From Bacteroidota bacterium (GTDB lineage: Bacteria > Bacteroidota > Bacteroidia > Chitinophagales > Chitinophagaceae), in the NCBI GenBank assembly GCA_023430465.1, contig JAEZAM010000095.1, forward strand, positions 1-10,488: a stretch of DNA of 10,488 nucleotides. The letters run 5' to 3'. Shown piece by piece: positions 1 to 5,423 of the stretch. The position numbers and the translations under genes were made by a program. The notes under the pieces were generated by a model, which was not told where the DNA came from, searched no databases, and saw nothing but the letters and a program-made list of their open reading frames with translations. The first letter of the stretch is position 1, and each line of letters begins with the position of its first letter.

Positions 1-60
1 AGGTTGAGGTTGAGGTTGAGGCTGAGTTTGAGGCTGATGCTGAGGTGAAGGTTAAATTTG
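1..60. repeat. Degenerate AGGTTG hexanucleotide tract
   Basis: The window opens with ten in-phase hexamers: AGGTTG three times, then variants such as AGGCTG, AGTTTG, ATGCTG and AGGTGA. The same hexamer phase recurs in each spacer between double-hairpin units, for example AGGTTG AGGCTG AGGTGA in the spacer after 347. Spacer 1 holds five hexamers and spacers 2 and 3 hold six, which accounts exactly for the 105 versus 111 bp periods. The left tract is longer than the internal spacers, so it is either an expanded spacer or the right end of a longer array outside the window. It has no coding character that I can support. Confidence 0.75.
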
Positions 61-440
61 TAACGGAGTATGCCCGGCAAGGACTTTAGTCCGCCGTCGG
101 GCAATATGAATAGCCAGGACTTTAGTCCTGGAATAAAGTTCAGGCTGAGGTTGAGGTTGATGTTGTAGCGGATCATGCCCGGCAAGGACTTTAGTCCGCC
201 GTCGAGCGATGTGAATAGTCAGGACTCTAGTCCTGGAATAAAGTTCAGGTTGAAGCTGAGGTGAAGGTCAAGGTTGTAGCGGAGTATGCCCGGCAAGGAC
301 TTTAGTCCGCCGTCGGGCGATGTGAATAGCCAGGACTTTAGTCCTGGAATAAAGTTCAGGTTGAGGCTGAGGTGAAGGTCAAAGTTGTAGCGGAGTATGC
401 CCGGCAAGGACTTTAGTCCGCCATCGGGCGATGTGAATAG

Positions 441-458
441 CCAGGAATTTATTCCTGG
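441..458. repeat. Variant hairpin B with matched changes in both arms
   Basis: The fourth copy of hairpin B reads CCAGGAAT-TT-ATTCCTGG, where copies 1 and 3 read CCAGGACT-TT-AGTCCTGG. The C-to-A change in the left arm is matched by the G-to-T change in the right arm, so the eight-base-pair stem stays perfect. Copy 2 (219-236) differs in one loop base and one terminal base, and the terminal change leaves a G-T wobble in the stem. This pattern suggests that the palindrome itself is kept, by selection or by the copying mechanism. Confidence 0.8.
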
Positions 459-504
459 AATCAGGTTGAAATAATATCGACCGGTTTATTGCAAGGAACA
501 TCCG

Positions 505-518
505 CAACAAAATTGTTG
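505..518. promoter_or_regulatory. Short inverted repeat before the deacetylase start
   Basis: CAACAA-AA-TTGTTG is a perfect 6+6 inverted repeat that ends 12 bases before the ATG at 531. Its position fits an operator or a small 5'-UTR hairpin for the deacetylase gene. Nothing else in the sequence supports a specific regulator, and a chance occurrence in AT-rich DNA is possible. The rest of 471-530, between the array and the gene, shows no recognisable promoter boxes that I would defend. Confidence 0.3.
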
Positions 519-530
519 TAATATGTGCCT

Positions 531-1277
531 ATGAAACGTCTTCTCCTGCTCCCACTGCTGGCATTGACTCTTCGCGCGACTTCACAGACAAAAGTTGTCC
601 TCACCTATGACGACGCGCTTGACGGTCATCTCGATCACGTCATCCCTGCCCTTGATTCACTGGGGCTCAAAGGAACGTTTTACCTGACGGCCTCCTCCCC
701 CGCCTTTATCACGCGCACCGCAGCCTGGAAAGCCGCCGCACAACGTGGTCATGAACTCGGGAACCATAGTTTGTTTCACCCCTGCCTGGGAAACCGGCCC
801 GGTCGGGAATGGGTAACGTCAGAGTATGATCTCAATAATTATACGGTGAAGAGATTGACGGATGAGCTAAGGTTTACCAATAACCTGCTCACCGCTATCG
901 ACGGCAAAACACAGCGCACCTATGCATATACTTGCGGAGACATGTTGTTGCACGATACGGTGTTCATGGATTCAATGAAAAATGACTTTGTGGCTGCTCG
1001 CGGAGTCGAACGTGAATTGTTATTCAAACCTGTCAGAAACCTCTACAATCTCGGCAGCTATGTTGGCGACAACAATAGTGGCCCAGAAATGATCAGTTGG
1101 GTAAAAGAGGCCATGAAGGAGAAAGCAACCATCATATTTCTGTTTCATGGCGTTGGCGGCGGGCACCCAATCAATGTAACCGCACAGGCGCACCGCGAGC
1201 TCCTGCAATTCCTTGCGGCCAATAAAAAAGATATCGATGTATTGACCTTTGTCGAAGCCGCAGAACGATTGAAATAA
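531..1277 (+). CDS. Secreted polysaccharide deacetylase (CE4/NodB-type)
   Basis: This 248-residue protein belongs to the NodB-fold carbohydrate esterase 4 superfamily, whose members remove N- or O-acetyl groups from glycans such as chitin, xylan or peptidoglycan using a divalent metal. The visible motifs are TYDD (residues 25-28, motif 1 with the catalytic and metal Asp), NHSLFH (78-83, metal-binding His79 and His83), an AYTCGD segment (132-137) where relatives often have AYPCGD, and FHGVGG (205-210) with the late catalytic His206. A signal peptide is likely: Lys-Arg at 2-3, a leucine-rich core, and probable cleavage near residues 17-19, so it should act outside the cytoplasm. The start is ATG 531, which puts the basic residues at the N-terminus; an in-frame GTG at 525 would add two residues. 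It sits just downstream of the repeat array and is convergent with the lipoprotein gene. The substrate cannot be told from sequence. Confidence 0.88.
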   Translation: MKRLLLLPLLALTLRATSQTKVVLTYDDALDGHLDHVIPALDSLGLKGTFYLTASSPAFITRTAAWKAAAQRGHELGNHSLFHPCLGNRPGREWVTSEYDLNNYTVKRLTDELRFTNNLLTAIDGKTQRTYAYTCGDMLLHDTVFMDSMKNDFVAARGVERELLFKPVRNLYNLGSYVGDNNSGPEMISWVKEAMKEKATIIFLFHGVGGGHPINVTAQAHRELLQFLAANKKDIDVLTFVEAAERLK

Positions 1278-1290
1278 CGAAGAGGTTCCC

Positions 1291-1303
1291 TGCTTAAAAA
1301 GCA
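1291..1303. terminator. Possible weak bidirectional terminator between convergent genes
   Basis: TGCTT-AAA-AAGCA forms a five-base-pair stem with a three-base loop, in the 16-base gap between the deacetylase stop and the lipoprotein stop, overlapping the latter's last codons. A run of six T follows on the plus strand near 1320. The stem is short and AT-rich, so this is only a weak candidate. Confidence 0.25.
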
Positions 1304-1815
1304 AAGGCCTTCGTTTCAATTTTTTCCAGCCTGTCTTGCATGTCGGCCGGCACGTCTTTGATATCCATGATCTTCAACGTGGTGGCAGCAGCGGCCTGGC
1401 CCTTCAGAGGCGTCAGCGTCTCATGAACCACAGGGTCTTTGATCTTCCACATCGCGCCGGAGAGCGGGTCTACTATCAGCAGCCCGAGCGCACCACCGAT
1501 CAGGATATTGCCGAAATACCATCCGTTCAAACCTGCGGTAAGAGTGACCGTGCGTTCTTCATGACCACGCAGACTTAGAATCACGTCGTAGCGGGCTTTG
1601 GAAAAATAACCGGCACCGGGCTTGAGTGGGACGGTTGCCGGACTCATCCCGCGAAACACTTCTTTGCCTTTTTTATTGATTATACGAATCTGTGCATTGG
1701 AAGGTTCTGTGCGGATGTCGACCTGGTACACTGATTTTGAAACGATGGTAGCGCAACTGGAAAACAGGAGGGATAAAGCGATAAAGCAAACCGCCATAAA
1801 ACGTGAACGAAGCAT
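1294..1815 (-). CDS. Small lipoprotein with PEGA-like domain
   Basis: This is a protein of 173 residues with a type II signal peptide: Arg residues at 3 and 5, a hydrophobic stretch, then the lipobox LFSSC with the lipidated Cys at 21. After the Cys, ATIV and a short beta-rich stretch (about residues 30-90, including RTEPSNAQIRI and a later HEERTVTL) look like a PEGA-type surface beta-sandwich. A Gly-rich hydrophobic segment NGWYFGNILIGGALGLLIVD (about 97-116), followed by PLSGAMWKI, is characteristic of a widespread uncharacterised lipoprotein family in Bacteroidota and Proteobacteria. The start at 1815 puts the Arg residues directly before the hydrophobic core; an ATG at 1845 would add ten residues and cannot be excluded. 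It lies downstream of the hydrolase on the same strand, about 114 bases away. It is probably membrane-anchored and its function is unknown. Confidence 0.75.
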   Translation of the reverse strand: MLRSRFMAVCFIALSLLFSSCATIVSKSVYQVDIRTEPSNAQIRIINKKGKEVFRGMSPATVPLKPGAGYFSKARYDVILSLRGHEERTVTLTAGLNGWYFGNILIGGALGLLIVDPLSGAMWKIKDPVVHETLTPLKGQAAAATTLKIMDIKDVPADMQDRLEKIETKAFAF

Positions 1816-1929
1816 TAGTATTGGTTTAATGCCCAATAATATCAATAAGTACGGAAACTCACAAGATGCCGGGAAAAATTAACAACCTTAATCTGAAGCA
1901 CGTTGTAACTCAGCAACTGGCAAAATAGC

Positions 1930-2700
1930 TCAGGAGAAAAAATCAATGAGCACCGGTGCCAGCGCCCCGGGCGCTACGGTGTGTGGTTGCCCTCCCAACG
2001 TTTTCCGGGATGCGCCGGGTATCATTTTCGCCAGTGTATCCGCCGTCGCATGCATCATTGGACTGTCGCCGGTGAGCACAAGTGCCGGTATGGTGATTTG
2101 CTTTGTTACAGTGAGCGGAATATCTCCGTCGCCCAGCACGGCATAATCATAAGCAAGCGTAGGACCAAGCTCTACCATTTTTTTCCAGTCGGGAGACTGT
2201 CTCATTTCAGCAAGTGCCTCGGGCGTAGATCCTGCCACCTGCATAAAGGCAGTCACTGCATCGGCAGGCTTGCCGTCATCGATCAATTGGCTCACTCGTT
2301 TCCTGCCCTCATCAAACCGCTGGCGGTCGGGCGTGAAGGGCGGTTCATATACTGCAAGCTTCAACACCATGCCTGGACCGAGTTGGGCAGCCGCGCTCAT
2401 GGCAAGTGCAGCACCGGACGAACAGCCATACAGGTATCCCCTGCCAGCGCCGAGCTGTATCAATGCCGAAATATCTGCGATCTCCTTGTCAACGGAATAT
2501 GGTAAGATATCTGTGCTGTCACCCCGGCCGCGACGGTCATAATAGATCACTGTGAAATGATCAGATAGCCGTTTCGCCAGTTCTGCCTCCCCATAATAAT
2601 TGCGTGAAGCCAGTGCGCCATTAACCAATACAAGGAGTGGTCCCTGCCCTGTTTGTTCATAAGTGATGGATGTACCATCGGCGGAGTATGTGACTGGCAT
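1930..2700 (-). CDS. Alpha/beta hydrolase
   Basis: This 256-residue soluble protein has a complete alpha/beta-hydrolase layout. A VNGA oxyanion-loop equivalent lies at 26-29 (many relatives have HG here), YDRRGRGDS at 54-62, the nucleophile elbow GCSSG at 92-96 with Ser94, the acid in LTGDS (Asp212), and the catalytic His240 in GGQPHTVAPG. This makes it a probable esterase, lactonase or related hydrolase; the cap region (about 120-195) does not reveal the substrate. The start at ATG 2700 gives the usual family N-terminus (MPVTYSADGTSI). A GTG at 2751 would add 17 residues rich in Pro and His that do not look like part of the fold. The gene is divergent from the RibD-like gene, and their starts are 193 bases apart, so they may share a regulatory region. 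Confidence 0.88.
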   Translation of the reverse strand: MPVTYSADGTSITYEQTGQGPLLVLVNGALASRNYYGEAELAKRLSDHFTVIYYDRRGRGDSTDILPYSVDKEIADISALIQLGAGRGYLYGCSSGAALAMSAAAQLGPGMVLKLAVYEPPFTPDRQRFDEGRKRVSQLIDDGKPADAVTAFMQVAGSTPEALAEMRQSPDWKKMVELGPTLAYDYAVLGDGDIPLTVTKQITIPALVLTGDSPMMHATADTLAKMIPGASRKTLGGQPHTVAPGALAPVLIDFFS

Positions 2701-2750
2701 AGCAACGACTTTATGGTGACCTGGCTGATGTATTGGCGGCTCCAACAGCA

Positions 2751-2876
2751 CTATTCCTGCCGGCCCCCTGATGGAAAGTCAAATTCCATACCACCCGGTG
2801 GAGGCAGAACCTCGTGTCGATTTCCATAACCGCCATCAATTGGCACCCGTGTCTCTTTAAATGGTAAATTCAACAT
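2751..2876 (-). CDS. Possible 41-residue ORF upstream of the hydrolase
   Basis: An ATG at 2876 opens a 41-codon frame on the hydrolase strand that ends in TAG at 2751-2753. The peptide is rich in Gly and Pro (it contains VPIDGGYGNR and EVLPPPGGM) and has no hydrophobic segment. I recognise no family. The TAG shares its last base with the alternative GTG start of the hydrolase (TAGTG), an arrangement that permits translational coupling if that GTG is used. It may equally be a decayed C-terminus of a lost gene or a chance frame; frames of this length are common by chance. It also overlaps the first bases upstream of the divergent RibD-like gene. Confidence 0.18.
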   Translation of the reverse strand: MLNLPFKETRVPIDGGYGNRHEVLPPPGGMEFDFPSGGRQE

Positions 2877-2893
2877 CTTTCAATACATGTCAG

Positions 2894-3454
2894 ATGAGAA
2901 AATTGGTATATGGCATCAACCTCTCCATCGATGGTTGTTGCGATCACACAAAATTCGGTGGCGGGAAAGAAGTCCATGACTACTTCACCGCGCTCATGGA
3001 AGAATCGGACCTGCTCGTCTATGGCCGGATTACATATGAGCTGATGTCGCCCTTCTGGCCAGATCTCGCACGCAGCACCGATCCGGATCTGAGTCCTGAC
3101 CTCCGGAATTTTGCAGCAACATACGCCGCGATGGACAAGCTGGTCTTTTCGCGTACGCTGCAATCAGTGGAGGAAAGCAATGCACGTATTGTTTCTGCGG
3201 AGATAGAAAAGGAGATAGACCGGCTGAAACAAATGTCTGGTAAAAACATGCTGCTGGGCGGCGTCGACCTGCCTGCACACCTGATGGAAGCGGGACTGGT
3301 CGATGAACTACATATCGTGATACATCCCGTTATGGTGGGAGCCGGCAGAAGACTATTCGATGGAGTAGATCTAGTTGACAAACTTCCTGTGCTACTTCAT
3401 CACATCCGGACTTTCGCTGACGGATGCGTTGCACTGGTCTATCGGAAAATGTAA
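2894..3454 (+). CDS. Dihydrofolate reductase family protein (RibD C-terminal domain)
   Basis: This 186-residue protein has the RibD-C/DHFR-like fold. Visible hallmarks are an N-terminal strand leading to NLSIDG (9-14), YGRITYELM (43-51, nucleotide-binding region), a KNMLLGG strand-turn (117-123), and the conserved C-terminal block from GLVDELHIVIHPVMVGAGRRLF (134-155). Proteins of this stand-alone type are usually annotated as dihydrofolate reductases but resemble the NADPH-dependent riboflavin-pathway reductase domain; the physiological substrate is generally unknown and I assign none. The length is typical of the family. The start is ATG 2894 because the fold begins at MRKLVYG; an in-frame ATG at 2861 would add 11 unlikely residues. 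It is divergent from the hydrolase and convergent with the cupin gene. Confidence 0.85.
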   Translation: MRKLVYGINLSIDGCCDHTKFGGGKEVHDYFTALMEESDLLVYGRITYELMSPFWPDLARSTDPDLSPDLRNFAATYAAMDKLVFSRTLQSVEESNARIVSAEIEKEIDRLKQMSGKNMLLGGVDLPAHLMEAGLVDELHIVIHPVMVGAGRRLFDGVDLVDKLPVLLHHIRTFADGCVALVYRKM

Positions 3455-3525
3455 TGCCGCACTTAAGGTCCTGCACGTAAAAAACGTCTGCGCTTGTTGA
3501 CCTGTGTAGCATTCGCTTGCTGCTG

Positions 3526-4038
3526 CTATGTCCTTTTTTGATCCAGGTAATCCGGTGGATAAATCTCCTGCCCAAATTCTTCCGCCAATTTTTTTAATTC
3601 GCTGATGGCGGCAGGGTCAGGTTGAGGCGGGGGTAAAAATTCACCGGCTTTAACCGGCTGGCCGATTTTTTCAAAAAACTTATCGAGCCCTGCCGGAGCT
3701 ACGTAGCACAACAGCCGGGCCATGCGTTCGCTTTTGTTCTTGAAGCTATGTACCATGCCTCCTTTGGGAATAGTAACGGTCATACCGCCAGTTGCCCGCT
3801 GGCTGCCTGTTTCCGAGTATACTTCAATCTCTCCTTCTACCACGTAAAAGCTCTCGTGAAAACCGGCATGTGCATGCGGACCAGGGCCACCGCCGGGAGG
3901 TACTTCCATTTCAATCAGTGCAAAATCTCCACCCGTTTGCTTACCGTTGATCGCAATTCGATAATTACTTCCCATTACGGAGAAATAATCGCCTGTACCG
4001 GGTGCAGAGATGATCACATCTTTCTTCTTTTCCTGCAT
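3526..4038 (-). CDS. Cupin domain-containing protein
   Basis: This protein of 170 residues has one conserved beta-barrel cupin domain (about 35-115). Cupin motif 1 is visible as PHAHAGFHESFYVVEGE, with metal ligands His55, His57 and Glu62. Motif 2 is GGMTVTIPKGGMVHSFKN (84-101), with His97. All four usual metal ligands are therefore present, so it probably binds Fe, Mn or Zn. The C-terminal 55 residues are an acidic/basic tail with a Pro-rich turn (136-142), common in small cupins related to quercetinase-like proteins. The enzymatic activity cannot be told from the sequence. It is the last gene of the minus-strand block, 54 bases downstream of the pirin gene, and may be co-transcribed with it. 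Its start at 4038 is preceded by AT-rich sequence without a Shine-Dalgarno motif. Confidence 0.85.
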   Translation of the reverse strand: MQEKKKDVIISAPGTGDYFSVMGSNYRIAINGKQTGGDFALIEMEVPPGGGPGPHAHAGFHESFYVVEGEIEVYSETGSQRATGGMTVTIPKGGMVHSFKNKSERMARLLCYVAPAGLDKFFEKIGQPVKAGEFLPPPQPDPAAISELKKLAEEFGQEIYPPDYLDQKRT

Positions 4039-4092
4039 AGGTTTATATTTTTACTTCAGAATATAGTACGGCAAGTCCGGATCACGTGAGGT

Positions 4093-5007
4093 CTACGACA
4101 AAGGTTCCGGTCGCGGCGGACCTCCGGCCGGTCTGGATTTATCATCCGGCAATGGTATGAATTCATGATTATCATTGGGCGGAAGAATGATCCTTCCCTG
4201 CTTCCAGTCTTCCTTTGCCTGTTCGATGCGTTCTTTCCGTGACGATACAAAATTCCACCAGATAAACCGATCGCCCACAGGCTCACCGCCGAGCAGCATC
4301 AGGACTACATTGTCCTTTGCATGGATCATGGGATCGACGCCCTTGTTGAATACCACCATTTGTCCCGCCGTATAGGTAACGCCGGAAACTTCAACATTTC
4401 CCTGCGCGATATAGAAAGCACGCTCGGCATGTTCGCGCGGCAGGCCAAACTTTGCGCCGGGCTGAAGTATCACATGAAGATAAAACAAGGGAGAGGCAGT
4501 CTTTACATCATTGCGGAGGCCATAGGCATCGCCCGCAATGAGTCGCATCCATACACCTTTATCGGTATAGATCGGTAACTGCTCAGGTGTATAGTTATTG
4601 AATGACGGTGCAGCTTCCTCATCTTTTTCAGGAAGCGCTACCCATGTTTGGATCATTTCCAGTCCGCCCGCAAGCGCAGAAGGGTCTTCAAATCTTTCAG
4701 AATGAGCGATACCGCGGCCCGCAGTCATCCAGTTGACCTCACCGGGCCGAATGATTTGCTCGACACCAAGACTATCGCGGTGGGTAACCTGTCCACCAAA
4801 AAGGTAACTCACAGTGGAAAGACCTATATGAGGATGGGGAAGAACATCTAAGCTGGACGGAGTGGATGGAACCTCCGCTACCGGTCCGGCATGATCCATA
4901 AAAATAAACGGCCCAACCATCCGCCGGGAACGAAATGGAAGGATACGTTTGACCTTCATTGACTCACTAATGGCCGCATCTCTCGCCTGTATGACGATAT
5001 CGATCAT
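4093..5007 (-). CDS. Pirin family protein
   Basis: This 304-residue bicupin belongs to the pirin family, non-heme iron proteins found in bacteria and eukaryotes; some bacterial and human members show quercetin 2,3-dioxygenase activity in vitro. The N-terminal pirin domain contains FMDHAGP (36-42), PHPHIG (57-62) and NWMTAGRGIAHSE (92-104). The iron ligands are expected to be His58, His60, His102 and Glu104, which match the ligand set of human pirin. The C-terminal cupin (about 165-245) ends with FIWWNFVSSRKERIEQAKED, typical of the bacterial family. Length and motifs are complete. The tail (about 285-304) is Pro-rich and unstructured. It follows the GNAT gene by 30 bases and precedes the cupin gene by 54, so one transcript is plausible. 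The actual substrate or role is not shown by the sequence. Confidence 0.92.
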   Translation of the reverse strand: MIDIVIQARDAAISESMKVKRILPFRSRRMVGPFIFMDHAGPVAEVPSTPSSLDVLPHPHIGLSTVSYLFGGQVTHRDSLGVEQIIRPGEVNWMTAGRGIAHSERFEDPSALAGGLEMIQTWVALPEKDEEAAPSFNNYTPEQLPIYTDKGVWMRLIAGDAYGLRNDVKTASPLFYLHVILQPGAKFGLPREHAERAFYIAQGNVEVSGVTYTAGQMVVFNKGVDPMIHAKDNVVLMLLGGEPVGDRFIWWNFVSSRKERIEQAKEDWKQGRIILPPNDNHEFIPLPDDKSRPAGGPPRPEPLS

Positions 5008-5037
5008 GGAAACTTGTTGAACGTGTTTTGTATAGTG

Positions 5038-5343
5038 TTACTGGCTTTGCTCTTCCTTCAGCCAAATATCCGCAAAATCCTCGGGGTGCCGGCGAAACTG
5101 GGCATGCACAAAGGCACAGACCGGGCGCACCTTAAGGTTGTTGGACCGGGCATGATTCACCATGGCCTGCAGGAGCATTTTTGCGTAGCCCTTGCCTTCA
5201 GCTTTTGACGCTACCTCCGTATGAAACGCCGTCAGCCTGTTGCCCGTGATGTTGATGGACATCTCGCCGAGTTGCTCATCCCCCTCCATAATATAAAACC
5301 CACCACGACCGCTTTCGTCTATTTTGAAGATAACATTACTCAT
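5038..5343 (-). CDS. Small GNAT-type N-acetyltransferase (YjdJ-like)
   Basis: This 101-residue protein belongs to the short GCN5-related acetyltransferase group often annotated as YjdJ-like or Acetyltransf_CG. Visible marks are the FHTEV strand (40-44), the acetyl-CoA pyrophosphate loop EGKGYAKMLL (49-58), and the C-terminal block VRPVCAFVHAQFRRHPE (72-88), whose Cys76, Phe78 and His86 match the family pattern. The minimal size is normal for this family; the acceptor substrate is unknown. The start at 5343 is well supported by AAGGAG five bases upstream. It lies between the kinase (80 bases upstream) and pirin (30 bases downstream), all on the same strand. Confidence 0.87.
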   Translation of the reverse strand: MSNVIFKIDESGRGGFYIMEGDEQLGEMSINITGNRLTAFHTEVASKAEGKGYAKMLLQAMVNHARSNNLKVRPVCAFVHAQFRRHPEDFADIWLKEEQSQ

Positions 5344-5348
5344 GATTA

Positions 5349-5354
5349 CTCCTT
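5349..5354 (-). promoter_or_regulatory. Strong Shine-Dalgarno site for the GNAT gene
   Basis: On the minus strand AAGGAG is followed by five bases and then the ATG at 5343, preceded by an A-run. Other starts in this window lack a good Shine-Dalgarno motif, as is usual in Bacteroidota, so this one stands out and fixes the start codon. Confidence 0.6.
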
Positions 5355-5423
5355 TTTTTCAGTTAGTATTCCCACCTGGGATGATCGGTAAGTTCACCAG
5401 CCTGATCATGTTACACGTTCCGC

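Larger units (their letters stand above)
1..470. repeat. Tandem array of double-hairpin units, REP/BIME-like
   Basis: Four units start at 70, 175, 286 and 397 (periods 105, 111, 111); the last is truncated near 470 and the array may continue left of the window. Each unit has hairpin A, then hairpin B, then a hexamer spacer. Hairpin A (72-102, 177-207, 288-318, 399-429) is imperfect: an outer GCCC/GGGC stem, an asymmetric three-base bulge, GGC/GCC, an AA bulge, and an inner GGACT-TT-AGTCC. Hairpin B (114-131, 219-236, 330-347, 441-458) is a near-perfect palindrome, CCAGGACT-TT-AGTCCTGG in copies 1 and 3. Paired imperfect hairpins of this kind resemble REP/BIME elements mobilised by RAYT (IS200-like) transposases; that link is an inference, because no transposase is present here. 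GGAG lies just upstream of hairpin A in units 1, 3 and 4, and GTAG slightly further upstream in units 2-4, similar to the tetranucleotides at the foot of known REPs. Confidence 0.85.

Noticed and set aside
219..407. A 62-codon minus-strand frame with an internal 37-residue repeat
   Set aside because: It lies wholly inside the hairpin array. Its repeat arises because 111 bp is a multiple of three, so the frame stays open through successive units.
70..470. CRISPR array
   Set aside because: The units are 105-111 bp with near-identical content throughout. There are no unique spacers and no cas genes.
1866..1929. A 20-codon plus-strand frame between the lipoprotein and hydrolase genes
   Set aside because: It is very short, antisense to the local gene direction, and has no start signal or recognisable content.
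2791..2801. CCACC-C-GGTGG palindrome in the divergent hydrolase/RibD-like intergenic region as an operator
   Set aside because: A single 11 bp palindrome with no second copy and no nearby regulator; chance is likely.
3455..3525. Rho-independent terminator between the RibD-like and cupin genes
   Set aside because: ACGT-AAAAA-ACGT near 3476-3488 and AGGTC/GACCT arms can pair, but the stems are only four to five base pairs and no T-run follows directly.
5370..5381. Hairpin TCCCA-CC-TGGGA between kinase and GNAT genes as a terminator
   Set aside because: It has a five-base-pair stem with a two-base loop and no T-run on the minus strand, too weak to call.
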